DNA from: Streptomyces capitiformicae
GTDB taxonomy: Bacteria > Actinomycetota > Actinomycetes > Streptomycetales > Streptomycetaceae
Direction: 5' to 3'
DNA: 64,000 nucleotides
Assembly (NCBI RefSeq): GCF_002214185.1
Contig: NZ_CP022161.1
Span: 5,525,486 to 5,589,485 of the forward strand
The position numbers and the translations under genes were made by a program. How positions within the stretch are numbered: position 1 is the stretch's first letter; each line of letters begins with the position of its first letter. The notes below the pieces were generated by a model. The model made no database searches. It was given only the letters and a program-made list of their open reading frames with translations, and was not told the DNA's origin. Positions 16,614 through 26,905 of this stretch are shown in pieces.

Positions 16614-18431
16614 TTACTCCACCGTCACCGACTTCGCCAGGTTCCTCGGCTTGTCGATGTCGCGGCCCAGGGCCAATGCCGTGTGGTAGGCGAGGAGTTG
16701 GAGGGGGATGCCCATGAGGATCGGGTCGAGTTCGTCCTCGTTCTTCGGGACGACGATCGTCTGGTCGGCCTTCTCCTGGTTCTGGTGGGCCACCGCGAGG
16801 ATCTTGCCGCTGCGGGCCTTGATCTCCTCCAGGGCGGCGCGGTTCTTCTCCAGGAGGTCGTCGTCGGGGACGATGGCGACCGTGGGGAGGGCGGGCTCGA
16901 TGAGGGCCAGAGGGCCGTGCTTGAGCTCGGAGGCGGGGTAGGCCTCGGCGTGGATGTACGAGACCTCCTTGAGCTTGAGGGAGGCCTCGCGGGCGACGGG
17001 GTAGCCCCGTACGCGGCCGATGAAGAGCATCGAGCGGGCCTCGGCGTACTCCTGGGCCAGCTTCTTGATCTCGTCCTCCTGCTCCAGCATCTCGGCGATC
17101 TGGCCGGGCAGCTTGCGCAGGCCCTCGATGATCCGCTTGCCGTCGCGGACGGAGAGGTCGCGGGTGCGGCCGAGGTGCAGGGCGAGGAGGGCGAAGGCGA
17201 CCGTCGTGTTGGTGAAGCACTTCGTCGAGACGACGCAGACCTCGGGGCCCGCGTGGACGTAGATGCCGCCGTCCGCCTCACGGGCGATCGCCGAGCCGAC
17301 GACGTTCACCACGCCCAGGACCCGCGCGCCCTTGCGCTTCAGTTCCTGTACGGCCGCGAGGACGTCGTACGTCTCGCCGGACTGGGAGACGGCGATGTAG
17401 AGGGTGTCGGGGTCGACGACCGCGTTGCGGTAGCGGAACTCCGACGCCGGCTCGGCGTCCGCGGGGATACGGGCCAGCTCCTCGATCATCTGGGCGCCGA
17501 TCATGCCCGCGTGGTACGAGGTGCCGCAGCCGAGGATCTTCACGCGGCGGATCTGGCGCGCCTCGCGGGCGTCCAGGTTGAGGCCGCCGAGGTGCACGGT
17601 GGAGAAGCGGTCGTCGATGCGGCCGCGCAGCACGCGGTCCACGGCGTCGGCCTGCTCGTGGATCTCCTTGTGCATGTAGGTGTCGTGGCCGCCCATGTCG
17701 TACGAGGCCGCCTCCCACTCCACGGTGGTGGGCTCCGCCGTGGTGCGGGTGCCCTCCGTCGTGTACGTGCGGAAGTCGTCGGCCTTCAGGGTGGCCATCT
17801 CGCCGTCGTCGAGGGTGACGATCTGGCGGGTGTGGGCGACCAGCGCCGCTATGTCCGAGGCGACGAACATCTCCTTCTCGCCGATGCCGAGGACGACGGG
17901 CGAGCCGTTGCGGGCGACGACGATGCGGTCGTTGAAGTCGGCGTGCATGACGGCGATGCCGTAGGTGCCCTCGACGATCCGCAGCGCCTGGCGGACCTTC
18001 TCCTCCAGCGTCTCGGCCTGGGAGCGGGCGATGAGGTGGGTGAGGACCTCGGTGTCGGTCTCGGAGAGGAACTCGACGCCGTCCGCCTCCAGCTTCCGCC
18101 GCAGGTCGGAGGCGTTGTCGATGATGCCGTTGTGGACGACGGCGACCTTGCTGTCGGCCGACATGTGCGGGTGGGCGTTGATGTCGGACGGGGCGCCGTG
18201 CGTGGCCCAGCGGGTGTGGGCGATGCCGGTGGTGCCCTTGAAGCGCGCGGGGACCTTGGCCTCCAGGTCCCGGACCCGGCCCTTGGCCTTGACCATCTTC
18301 AGGCCGGCGGTCTTGGGCGAGGTGACGACTATGCCCGCCGAGTCGTAGCCCCGGTACTCCAGGCGCTGTAGCCCCTCAAGGAGCAGCGGCGCCACGTCGC
18401 GCTTGCCGATGTAACCGACAATTCCGCACAT
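16614..18431 (-). CDS. glmS: Glutamine--fructose-6-phosphate aminotransferase (isomerising)
   Basis: 605 residues: N-terminal class II glutaminase with nucleophile Cys2 (MCGIVGYIG), LEYRGYDSAG and HTRWATHGAPS; then two SIS sugar-isomerase domains (GCGTSYHAGMIG, SQSGETYDV, SLKLKEVSYIHAEAY) and the conserved C-terminus LAKSVTVE. It makes glucosamine-6-phosphate from fructose-6-phosphate and glutamine, the first step to UDP-GlcNAc for peptidoglycan. Full-length for the family. Monocistronic or followed only by noncoding sequence. Streptomyces often have two glmS copies; which one this is cannot be decided here. Confidence 0.96.
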   Translation of the reverse strand: MCGIVGYIGKRDVAPLLLEGLQRLEYRGYDSAGIVVTSPKTAGLKMVKAKGRVRDLEAKVPARFKGTTGIAHTRWATHGAPSDINAHPHMSADSKVAVVHNGIIDNASDLRRKLEADGVEFLSETDTEVLTHLIARSQAETLEEKVRQALRIVEGTYGIAVMHADFNDRIVVARNGSPVVLGIGEKEMFVASDIAALVAHTRQIVTLDDGEMATLKADDFRTYTTEGTRTTAEPTTVEWEAASYDMGGHDTYMHKEIHEQADAVDRVLRGRIDDRFSTVHLGGLNLDAREARQIRRVKILGCGTSYHAGMIGAQMIEELARIPADAEPASEFRYRNAVVDPDTLYIAVSQSGETYDVLAAVQELKRKGARVLGVVNVVGSAIAREADGGIYVHAGPEVCVVSTKCFTNTTVAFALLALHLGRTRDLSVRDGKRIIEGLRKLPGQIAEMLEQEDEIKKLAQEYAEARSMLFIGRVRGYPVAREASLKLKEVSYIHAEAYPASELKHGPLALIEPALPTVAIVPDDDLLEKNRAALEEIKARSGKILAVAHQNQEKADQTIVVPKNEDELDPILMGIPLQLLAYHTALALGRDIDKPRNLAKSVTVE

Positions 18432-18453
18432 ATAGGTGTGTCCCTCGTTTTTC

Positions 18454-18483
18454 TCAGCCGTAGACGATTCAGCCGTAGACGAT
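18454..18483 (-). repeat. 15-base tandem duplication covering a stop codon
   Basis: TCAGCCGTAGACGAT occurs twice in tandem (18454-18468 and 18469-18483). On the coding strand it reads ...IVYG-stop-IVYG-stop, so the upstream gene ends in a duplicated C-terminus with two in-frame stops. Confidence 0.9.
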
Positions 18484-18762
18484 GCGGCGCAGCTGTCTGA
18501 GCGTCAGCTCCGGCGGCGCGACCGCGCGGTATTTGAGGTCCGCCTCGATCCGTTCGAAGATCGCCGAGTTCACCAGGCCCTGGGCCTGGAGCTCCCGGTG
18601 GCGGCGACGGACGTAGTCCTCCGTCGTCTCGTCGAAGTAGGCGAGCACGTCCTGGACCACGCGCAGTGCCTCGCCTCGACTGAGGGGCGTGGACCGCGTC
18701 AGATGATCAACAAGTTCGTCGTGCACCCGGTAGATCCTGGGGTATCGGCGCCGCTTTGGCAA
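18469..18762 (-). CDS. Conserved hypothetical protein, 97 residues
   Basis: A charged, helical protein (RYPRIYRVHDELVDHLTRST; VVQDVLAYFDETTEDYVRRR) with no membrane segment. It would start at TTG 18762, whose ribosome-binding site is poor; a GTG at residue 13 is an alternative. It lies 37 bases upstream of glmS on the same strand and could be co-transcribed. Function unknown; I recognise only that such proteins recur beside glmS in Streptomyces. Confidence 0.6.
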   Translation of the reverse strand: MPKRRRYPRIYRVHDELVDHLTRSTPLSRGEALRVVQDVLAYFDETTEDYVRRRHRELQAQGLVNSAIFERIEADLKYRAVAPPELTLRQLRRIVYG

Positions 18763-18768
18763 GAATTC

Positions 18769-18784
18769 TGCCCGATTTCGGGCA
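18769..18784 (-). terminator. Short hairpin after the DUF4429 gene
   Basis: TGCCCG and CGGGCA with a four-base loop, between the DUF4429 stop and the next start. Short; may be a weak terminator or a structure at the 5' end of the 97-residue gene. Confidence 0.35.
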
Positions 18785-18798
18785 CGCTACTGTTAATC

Positions 18799-19677
18799 TC
18801 ACAGACGTTTGAGGACCGCCTGCTTGGCCATGGTGAACTCCTCGTCCGTGAGTACGCCGGACTTGTGGAGCTCGCCGAGTTCGCGGAGACGGCGCAGCAG
18901 GGCGTCGTGGTTCTCTTCGGGTGCCTGTCGATCCGGCTCCGCCGGGGGAGGGGCCGGCTGCTTCGGTGCCGCGGTCGCCGGATGCGGGAGCCGGGCCTGG
19001 ATCGCCGCCGCGACCAGGGCCATCAGGGGGTCCTTCTTGAAGCCCCACAGTTCGACGGAGTTCGGGTCGTACTTGGGCGGGGCCTTGGTCGGGGCCGCAT
19101 TGCGTACGGTGAAGCGGAGGTAGCCGTTCTCCAGGCCGACGGAGGGGTGCCACTCCACGGCCGTGATGTCCGTCAGGGCCAGCTTCCGTGTCCCGGCGGC
19201 GGCCTTGGCGTCGTCCGTCTTCCAGTTCCACTCCAGGCGTATGTACTCGCCGTCGAAGCTCGCGGTGCCGTCCCCGGCGGAGACGGACAGCGGGACGGTG
19301 GGGCCGGCCAGCAGATACGCGTCGACCGGGTCGGACGGCACCTCGTCCAGGAGCAGGGCGTTGCGGATCTCGTCCACGAAGTACTCGGCGACGCCGTACC
19401 GGTCCGAGTCGACGCTCAGCTGGTAGGGGTCGTTGCCGTCGGTCAGCCGGCCGCCGGTGGCCTGGAGGAGAGGGTCGGAGCCGTCGCGCAGTCTGAGCCG
19501 CAGCCGCCCCGACTTCTTGCCCTGTTCGAAGGAGATGCCCGCCAACGCGCGCAGCGGGACCGCGAGTTCACCGAGGGTCTTGCGCAGCAGGCTCACGTTC
19601 TTGTCGCGGCCTGGGGTCAACCGCAGGGTGTCGCCGTCGAAGGTCCACGTACCGTCGCGCTGGAGGATTTCCGCCAT
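18799..19677 (-). CDS. DUF4429 protein with C-terminal SHOCT motif
   Basis: 292 residues with two DUF4429-type, PH-like beta units (GTWTFDGDTLRLTPG..., then DGTASFDGEYIRLEWNWK...), each ~110 residues, followed by a Pro/Ala linker and a SHOCT hairpin (LRRLRELGELHKSGVLTDEE). SHOCT motifs mediate oligomerisation, and DUF4429 proteins are common in Streptomyces, but the role is unknown. Start ATG at 19677. Confidence 0.88.
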   Translation of the reverse strand: MAEILQRDGTWTFDGDTLRLTPGRDKNVSLLRKTLGELAVPLRALAGISFEQGKKSGRLRLRLRDGSDPLLQATGGRLTDGNDPYQLSVDSDRYGVAEYFVDEIRNALLLDEVPSDPVDAYLLAGPTVPLSVSAGDGTASFDGEYIRLEWNWKTDDAKAAAGTRKLALTDITAVEWHPSVGLENGYLRFTVRNAAPTKAPPKYDPNSVELWGFKKDPLMALVAAAIQARLPHPATAAPKQPAPPPAEPDRQAPEENHDALLRRLRELGELHKSGVLTDEEFTMAKQAVLKRL

Positions 19678-19697
19678 GAAGCAGATTGTTCCAACGT

Positions 19698-19777
19698 TTT
19701 CTCGCCCCCGCCGCCCCTACCCGTCCCTTCCCAAGGGGCTGCGCTCCTTCGATCCCGCAGTTCCCCGCGCCCCTGAG
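19698..19777. repeat. Streptomyces intergenic repeat, copy A
   Basis: A C-rich element (CTCGCCCCCGCCGCCCCTAC ... then CAGTTCCCCGCGCCCCTGA) that recurs at 42356-42505 in the same orientation. It lies in a noncoding gap. Such GC-rich extragenic repeats recur in Streptomyces genomes; function unknown. Confidence 0.65.
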
Positions 19778-19784
19778 AACCGGC

Positions 19785-19823
19785 GACGGGCACCTCGGAG
19801 GACCGTACTCCGAGGTGCCCGTC
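19785..19823 (-). terminator. Terminator of the acyl-CoA degradation operon
   Basis: Perfect 16-base arms (19785-19800 and 19808-19823) with a 7-base loop, 88 bases past the acyl-CoA dehydrogenase stop. Confidence 0.85.
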
Positions 19824-19910
19824 AGGCGGTTGAGGCAGGACAGGGCGAACTCGGGGCGGAATCCGGCCTCCTGCGCACACGGGGAACGCCGGCCCGCGCA
19901 TCCGCCAGCG

Positions 19911-21071
19911 TCAGCCCGCCAGCCCCAGTTCCCGGGCGATCAGCATGCGTTGTACCTCACTCGTGCCCTCGCCGATCTCCAGGATCTTGGAGTCGCGCCA
20001 CATGCGGGCCACGGGGTACTCGTTCATGAAGCCGTAGCCGCCGTGGATCTGCGTGGCGTCGCGGGCGTTGTCCACCGCGATCGTCGACGAGTAGAGCTTC
20101 GCCAGGGCCGCTTCCTTTTTGAAGGGTTCGCCGGAGATCAGGCGGGAGGCGGCGTCGCGCCAGGCGAGGCGGGCGGTGTGGGCCTTCATCTCCATGTCGG
20201 CGATCTTGAACTGGATGGCCTGGTTGGCGCCGATCGGGCGGCCGAAGGCGTGACGTTCCTTCGCGTACTTCACCGACTCGTCCACACAGCCCTGGGCGAG
20301 GCCCGTGGCGAGGGCCGAGATGGCGATGCGGCCCTCGTCGAGGATGCGCAGGAACTGGGCGTAGCCGCGGCCGAGTTCACCGAGGAGGTTCCCCGCCGGG
20401 ACACGTACGTCGGAGAAGGACAGCTCCCGGGTGTCGGAGGCGTTCCAGCCGACCTTGGAGTACGGGGCGGCCACTGAGAAGCCGGGGGTGCCCGACGGGA
20501 CGATGATCGACGAGATCAGCGGCTTGCCCTCCGGCGTGCGGTCGGTCACCGCCGTGACCGTGACCAGGCCCGTGATGTCCGTGCCCGAGTTGGTGATGAA
20601 GCACTTGCTGCCGTTGATCACCCACTCGTTCGTCGACTCGTCCAGCCGGGCCGTCGTACGGGTCGCGCCCGCGTCGCTGCCGCCGTCCGGTTCCGTCAGA
20701 CCGAACGCGCCCAGCATCTCGCCCGAGCACAGGCGCGGCAGCCACTCCTCCTTCTGCGCCCGCGTGCCGAAGAGATGGATCGGCATCGCGCCCAGCGAGA
20801 CCCCGGCTTCGAGGGTGATGGCCACGGACGAGTCGACCCTCGCCAACTCCTCCAGCGCGATGCCGAGCGCCAGATAGTCGCCGCCCATGCCGCCGTACTC
20901 CTCCGGGAACGGCAGCCCGAACAGCCCCATACGGCCCATTTCGCGGACGATCTCGTACGGGAACTCGTGGCGCTCGTAGAAGTCGCCGATCTTGGGCGCG
21001 ACGACCTCGTGGGCGAACTCCTCGACCGTACGGCGGAGTTCTTCCAGTTCGGGAGAGAGGTGGTGGTCCAT
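19911..21071 (-). CDS. acdH: Acyl-CoA dehydrogenase, isovaleryl-CoA type
   Basis: A 386-residue flavoenzyme with acyl-CoA dehydrogenase signatures (GAFGLTEPDGGSDAGATRT; QIHGGYGFMNEYPVARMWRD; EGTSEVQRMLIARELGL). It introduces an alpha,beta double bond into acyl-CoA; with HMG-CoA lyase and the carboxylase beside it, isovaleryl-CoA from leucine is the likely substrate. I start at ATG 21071; GTG 21080 would overlap the hmgL stop (GTGA) but is only two bases from AAGGAG. Last gene of the operon. Confidence 0.92.
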   Translation of the reverse strand: MDHHLSPELEELRRTVEEFAHEVVAPKIGDFYERHEFPYEIVREMGRMGLFGLPFPEEYGGMGGDYLALGIALEELARVDSSVAITLEAGVSLGAMPIHLFGTRAQKEEWLPRLCSGEMLGAFGLTEPDGGSDAGATRTTARLDESTNEWVINGSKCFITNSGTDITGLVTVTAVTDRTPEGKPLISSIIVPSGTPGFSVAAPYSKVGWNASDTRELSFSDVRVPAGNLLGELGRGYAQFLRILDEGRIAISALATGLAQGCVDESVKYAKERHAFGRPIGANQAIQFKIADMEMKAHTARLAWRDAASRLISGEPFKKEAALAKLYSSTIAVDNARDATQIHGGYGFMNEYPVARMWRDSKILEIGEGTSEVQRMLIARELGLAG

Positions 21072-21076
21072 AAACG

Positions 21077-22036
21077 TCACTGCTCCTTGTGGGGCTGTGT
21101 TGTTCTACCGAGGGCTCGTACGGTGCGGGACGGGCTGGGTCGGCCCAGGTGGGCGGCCATCCACTCGCTGGTGGCGACGAGACGGCCGAGGTCGACGCCC
21201 GTGTCGATGCCGAGTCCCCGCAGCATCCACACGAGGTCTTCCGTGGCGAGATTGCCGGTGGCGGACTTGGCGTAGGGGCAGCCGCCGAGGCCCCCGGCCG
21301 ACGCGTCGACCGTCGTGACGCCGTGCCGCAGCGCCGTGAGGGTGTTGGCGAGGGCCTGGCCGTAGGTGTCGTGGAAGTGGACGCCGAGCGCCGACGTCGG
21401 TACGCCTGCTTCGTTCAGCGCGGTGAGCAGCGCCTGGACATGGCCGGGGGTCGCCACGCCGATCGTGTCGCCGAGGCTGAGCTCGTCGCAGCCCATGGCG
21501 AGGAGGGCCCGGCAGACCCGTACGACCTGGGGGATCGGGACCGGGCCCTCCCAGGGGTCGCCGAAGCACATGGAGAGGTAGCCGCGGACGTGTCCGCCTT
21601 CCGTCCTCGCTCTGGTCACCACCGGATCGAACATGGCCAGCGCCTCGTCGACGGTCCGGTTGAGGTTGGCCTTCGCGAAGGACTCCGTCGCGCTGGCGAA
21701 CACGGCCACGCGGCGCGCGCCCAGCGCCAGGGCGCGGTCGAGGCCGCGTTCGTTGGGGACGAGGACCGGGAGGGCCACCGGCAGGTCGTCGACGAGCGGG
21801 AAGAGGGCTTCCGCGTCGGCGAGTTGGGGCACCCACTTGGGATGGACGAAGCTGGTGGCCTCGATGGTGGTGAGGCCCGCGTCGGCCAGCCGGTGGATGA
21901 ACCTGGCCTTCATCTCCGTCGGGAGGGTCGCCTTCTCGTTCTGCAGGCCGTCGCGGGCGCCGACCTCGTGGATACGGACGCGGGTGGGCAGGCTCGGATC
22001 CGGTACGACCATGGGCAGTGCGTCGGCGTCGCTCAT
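21077..22036 (-). CDS. Hydroxymethylglutaryl-CoA lyase
   Basis: A 319-residue DRE-TIM metallolyase (GARDGLQNE, VHFHDTYGQALAN, GGLGGCPYAKSATGNLATE). It cleaves 3-hydroxy-3-methylglutaryl-CoA to acetoacetate and acetyl-CoA, the last step of leucine degradation. The start (ATG 22036) overlaps the upstream carboxylase stop as ATGA and has GAGGAGGTG upstream, so translation is coupled. The enoyl-CoA hydratase step is not encoded in the window. Confidence 0.93.
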   Translation of the reverse strand: MSDADALPMVVPDPSLPTRVRIHEVGARDGLQNEKATLPTEMKARFIHRLADAGLTTIEATSFVHPKWVPQLADAEALFPLVDDLPVALPVLVPNERGLDRALALGARRVAVFASATESFAKANLNRTVDEALAMFDPVVTRARTEGGHVRGYLSMCFGDPWEGPVPIPQVVRVCRALLAMGCDELSLGDTIGVATPGHVQALLTALNEAGVPTSALGVHFHDTYGQALANTLTALRHGVTTVDASAGGLGGCPYAKSATGNLATEDLVWMLRGLGIDTGVDLGRLVATSEWMAAHLGRPSPSRTVRALGRTTQPHKEQ

Positions 22037-24126
22037 TCCGTCACCTCCTCATGGGGTTCGCCCTGGGGTTCGGCATGGGGTTCGACCACGGCAAGTACCT
22101 GGTCCATGGCGACGGTCGTACCCGGCGTGACGTCCAGCTCGGTGACCGTCCCGGCATGCGGCGCGGAGACGACGTGCTCCATCTTCATCGCCTCCACCAC
22201 CACCAGGCTCTGCCCGGCGGTCACCTCGTCCCCCACGGCCACCTTGACGACGGTGACCGTGCCCGGCATCGGGGCGGTCAGCGAGTCCACGCCCGCGTGG
22301 GCGGCGCCAGTGAGGGCCGCGGCGACGGGGTCGTGGTCGCGCACGTGCCAGGCGTCACCGTCGCGGCCCAGCCAGGTGCCGTCCGGCAGCGCGGCGAAGG
22401 CGTGGGTGACGCCGTCGAGGTGGAACGTGAACCGGTCCTCCGCCCCGGGCCGCGGGGGCACGCCCCCGGCCCCCCGGAGGGGATGCTCCGCCCCGGCCGG
22501 CAGGATCTCGGTCCCGCCGTCCGGTGTGCGGCGCACGCGCACGGTCACCGGTTCATGGCCCGGCACGTGGAGGTGGTGTGCCGTCCAGGCGCGCTCGCCG
22601 CCCAGCCGCCAGCCGTCCGCCGCGGCGAACGGGTCGGCCCAGCCGCTGCCGTCGGCGGTGGTGAGTGCCGCCTGGCGCAGCAACGCCGCGGCTGTGTAGA
22701 CCTCGACCGGCACACCGTCGGGTACCAGCCCGTCGACCTCCCGCTCCACCAGCCCCGTGTCCAACTCGCCCGCCACCACCGCCGGATGGGCCAGCAGCCG
22801 CCGCAGGAACCCGGCGTTCGTCTGCACCCCCAGCGTGACCGTCTCGGCGAGGGCCGCGCGAAGTTTTCTGAGGGCGGTCGGCCGGTCGGGGCCGTACGCG
22901 ATGACCTTGGACAGCATCGGGTCGTACAGCGACCCGACCTCCGTGCCCTCGCTGAGCCCCGAGTCCGTGCGTACGCCGTCGCCCTGGGGCTCGCGCAGGC
23001 GCAGGACCGTTCCTCCGGAGGGGAGGAAGCCGCGTGACGGGTCCTCGGCGCAGATGCGGGCCTCGATCGCGTGCCCGGTCAGCCGGACGTCTTCCTGCCC
23101 GAAGTCCAGCGCCTCCCCGGCCGCCACCCGCAGCTGCATCTCCACCAGGTCCACGTCCGTGATCAGTTCGGTCACCGGGTGTTCCACCTGGAGGCGGGTG
23201 TTCATCTCCATGAAGTAGTACGCCGATACGGGGGGTTCGGGGGGTGTCCCCCCGACAGGCGCAGTGCCGCCGGGCACGATGAACTCCACCGTGCCCGCGC
23301 CGACGTATCCGCAGGAGCGGGCCGCCTGGGCCGCCGCCTCGCCCATCGCGGCACGGGTCTTCTCGTCGAGCAGGACGCTCGGTGCCTCCTCGATGATCTT
23401 CTGGTGGCGGCGCTGGAGGGAGCACTCGCGTTCGCCGAGGTGGATCACGTTGCCGTGGGCGTCGGCCAGGACCTGGATCTCGATGTGCCGGGGGCGGTCG
23501 ATCCACCGCTCGACGAGGAGGGTGTCGTCGCCGAAGGAGGCGCGGGCCTCGCGGCGGGCGGCGGCGATCTCGTCGGCCAGCCGTTCCGCGTCCCGTACCA
23601 GCCGCATCCCCTTGCCGCCGCCGCCCGCGCTGGGCTTGAGCAGCACCGGCATGCCGATCTCCCGGGCGGCGTCGGCGAGTTGGGTGTCGGTCAGCGCGCT
23701 GCCGCTGGAACCCGGCACCACCGGGACCCCGGCCGCCCGTACCGTCTCCTTGGCGCGGATCTTGTCGCCCATGAGCGTGATCGCCTCGGCGGGCGGACCG
23801 ATGAAGACAAGCCCGGCGTCGGCGCAGGCGCGCGCGAAGTCGGCGTTCTCGGCGAGGAAGCCGTACCCGGGGTGGACGGCCTGTGCGCCGGTGCGGGCCG
23901 CCGCCTCCAGCAGGCGCTCGGCCGACAGATAGCTCTCGGCCGCCGGTGCCGGGCCGATCCGTACCGCCGTGTCGGCCTCCCGTACATGCCGGGCGTCGGC
24001 GTCCGCGTCGCTGTACACCGCCACCGAGCGCACGCCGAGCGACCGCAGCGTACGGATGACGCGTACGGCGATCTCGCCCCGGTTGGCCACGAGGACGGTG
24101 TCGAACATGGTCGTCGTCTGAAGCAT
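22033..24126 (-). CDS. Acyl-CoA (methylcrotonoyl-CoA) carboxylase alpha subunit: biotin carboxylase + BCCP
   Basis: 697 residues. N-terminal biotin carboxylase with ATP-grasp (VLLKPSAGGGGKGMRLV, MEMNTRLQVEHPVTE), a variable middle domain, and a C-terminal biotinyl domain with VEAMKMEH (biotinylated Lys). It carries out ATP-dependent carboxylation of biotin for the beta subunit encoded just upstream. ATG at 24126 has GGGGGAC before it; an internal ATG six codons later is less well placed. A ~15-residue Gly/Pro-rich insertion (GGTAPVGGTPPEPPV) interrupts the carboxylase core before YYFMEMN. Substrate assignment rests on operon context. Confidence 0.93.
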   Translation of the reverse strand: MLQTTTMFDTVLVANRGEIAVRVIRTLRSLGVRSVAVYSDADADARHVREADTAVRIGPAPAAESYLSAERLLEAAARTGAQAVHPGYGFLAENADFARACADAGLVFIGPPAEAITLMGDKIRAKETVRAAGVPVVPGSSGSALTDTQLADAAREIGMPVLLKPSAGGGGKGMRLVRDAERLADEIAAARREARASFGDDTLLVERWIDRPRHIEIQVLADAHGNVIHLGERECSLQRRHQKIIEEAPSVLLDEKTRAAMGEAAAQAARSCGYVGAGTVEFIVPGGTAPVGGTPPEPPVSAYYFMEMNTRLQVEHPVTELITDVDLVEMQLRVAAGEALDFGQEDVRLTGHAIEARICAEDPSRGFLPSGGTVLRLREPQGDGVRTDSGLSEGTEVGSLYDPMLSKVIAYGPDRPTALRKLRAALAETVTLGVQTNAGFLRRLLAHPAVVAGELDTGLVEREVDGLVPDGVPVEVYTAAALLRQAALTTADGSGWADPFAAADGWRLGGERAWTAHHLHVPGHEPVTVRVRRTPDGGTEILPAGAEHPLRGAGGVPPRPGAEDRFTFHLDGVTHAFAALPDGTWLGRDGDAWHVRDHDPVAAALTGAAHAGVDSLTAPMPGTVTVVKVAVGDEVTAGQSLVVVEAMKMEHVVSAPHAGTVTELDVTPGTTVAMDQVLAVVEPHAEPQGEPHEEVTE

Positions 24127-24140
24127 CTCTGAAGTCCCCC

Positions 24141-25757
<1,617 letters not shown>

Positions 25758-25786
25758 CGTGCGGTCCCCTCGCCCAGTGGTCACCT

Positions 25787-25802
25787 GTTAATGAGCGTTA
25801 AC
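25787..25802. promoter_or_regulatory. Operator-like palindrome 1 (TetR/carboxylase divergent region)
   Basis: GTTAATGAGCGTTAAC, a near-perfect 16-base palindrome 30 bases before the carboxylase beta start. Together with the next site (centres 29 bases apart) it is probably bound by the divergent TetR protein. Confidence 0.65.
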
Positions 25803-25814
25803 GCGTTTCCTTCA

Positions 25815-25832
25815 GGTTAACGACCGCTAACC
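25815..25832. promoter_or_regulatory. Operator-like palindrome 2
   Basis: GGTTAACGACCGCTAACC, an imperfect 18-base palindrome with the same TTA...TAA half-sites as the first. It overlaps the -35 of the predicted tetR promoter. Confidence 0.65.
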
Positions 25833-25846
25833 TCCCTGTCTAGAAT
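25817..25846 (+). promoter_or_regulatory. Candidate leaderless promoter of the tetR gene
   Basis: TTAACG (25817-25822) and TAGAAT (25841-25846) with an 18-base spacer put transcription start at about 25853-25854, the A of the ATG. The gene has no ribosome-binding site, which fits a leaderless mRNA. Confidence 0.5.
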
Positions 25847-25853
25847 TGCCTCC

Positions 25854-26486
25854 ATGGCCACCAGAACCGACGCCCTCACCCGCCGCGAGCAGATCCTCAA
25901 GGAGGCCGCCAGGCTCTTCGCCGAGCGCGGCTTCCACGGGGTCGGCGTCGACGAGATAGGGGCCGCCGTCGGCATCAGCGGCCCCGGCCTCTACCGTCAC
26001 TTCGCCGGCAAGGACGCGATGCTCGCCGAGCTCCTGGTCGGCATCAGCGGGCAGCTCCTGACCGGGGCGAAGCGCCGCCTGGCCGAGGCCGACGGGGCGG
26101 CCGCGCGGGCGAGCGGCGGGGGTGCCGCCGGTCGCGACCCGGAAGCAGTCCTCGACTCCCTCATCGAGGGCCACATCGACTTCGCCCTCGACGACCGTCC
26201 CCTCATCACCCTGCACGACCGTGAGCTGGACCGCCTCCGGGACAGCGACCGCAAACTCGTCCGCCAGCTGCAGCGCCAGTACGTCGAACTGTGGGTTTCG
26301 GTGCTCCGGGAGGTGTACCCGGGGTTGGCCGAGCCCGCCGCCCGCTCGGCCGTCCACTCGGTCTTCGGCCTCCTGAACTCGACCCCCCACCTGGGCCGAC
26401 CGGGTTCCCTGCCGGGCCGGGCGGCCACTGCGGAGCTACTGCACCGGATGGCCCGGGGGGCGTTCGGGGCGGCTGCGACTGGCTGA
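25854..26486 (+). CDS. TetR-family regulator of the acyl-CoA degradation operon
   Basis: 210 residues: N-terminal TetR HTH (REQILKEAARLFAERGFHGV, ISGPGLYRHFAGKDAML), then a helical ligand domain. Divergent from the carboxylase/lyase/dehydrogenase operon with two shared palindromes between them, so it most likely represses that operon and itself until an acyl-CoA or similar ligand binds. No Shine-Dalgarno sequence; see the leaderless promoter. This arrangement matches the S. coelicolor acc/liu locus. Confidence 0.88.
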   Translation: MATRTDALTRREQILKEAARLFAERGFHGVGVDEIGAAVGISGPGLYRHFAGKDAMLAELLVGISGQLLTGAKRRLAEADGAAARASGGGAAGRDPEAVLDSLIEGHIDFALDDRPLITLHDRELDRLRDSDRKLVRQLQRQYVELWVSVLREVYPGLAEPAARSAVHSVFGLLNSTPHLGRPGSLPGRAATAELLHRMARGAFGAAATG

Positions 26487-26905
26487 CGGGCGTCGCCTTT
26501 CCTGCCCGCCGGTCCTGGTCCGGCGCATCCGGCGCCTCAGCGCGGACCCGACACACATCCGGCCGCCGCCGGCCGTTCCGGCCCGGCAACCGCCGCAAGC
26601 CCGGCGGCACTGATCACGACCGAGCGGTCACCCTGGGAGTGAGCAGCGCCGGGTGCAAATCACGCTTGCCGTATTTCGGGGGAACGATCGGCTGTTGTGA
26701 CGAGATCGGCCTCACATCCCGAAATTGTCGAGGTCACGTCACTGGCTGATGCGGCTTCCATACGACGCTGGGCCCGGGTGCCAATCCTTGCCATCGTGAT
26801 CACTCGTCGGGGTGCGCAGGCGGCACCCGATGAACGACAAGCACTCCAAGCACTGGTCGGCCCACTCGGGTCGGCGTGCCGCAACACAATCAACACGGGG
26901 GAATC
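26487..26905. other. Intergenic region before the NlpC/P60 gene
   Basis: About 420 bases with no gene. It contains TGTGA (26695-26699) and TCACA (26711-26715), an 11-base-spaced inverted repeat, and G-rich stretches, but no riboswitch pattern that I can recognise. It presumably holds the promoter of the secreted hydrolase. Confidence 0.35.

Noticed and set aside
16683..18371. Long plus-strand frame (562 codons) opposite glmS
   Set aside because: Val/Leu/Asp/Gly-rich antisense shadow of a full-length glmS; no family resemblance or ribosome-binding site.
26695..26715. Crp-type site TGTGA-N11-TCACA
   Set aside because: Spacer is too long for the Crp consensus.
26487..26905. c-di-AMP (ydaO) riboswitch before the NlpC/P60 gene
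   Set aside because: Such riboswitches precede wall hydrolases in Streptomyces, but the conserved core motifs are not seen here.
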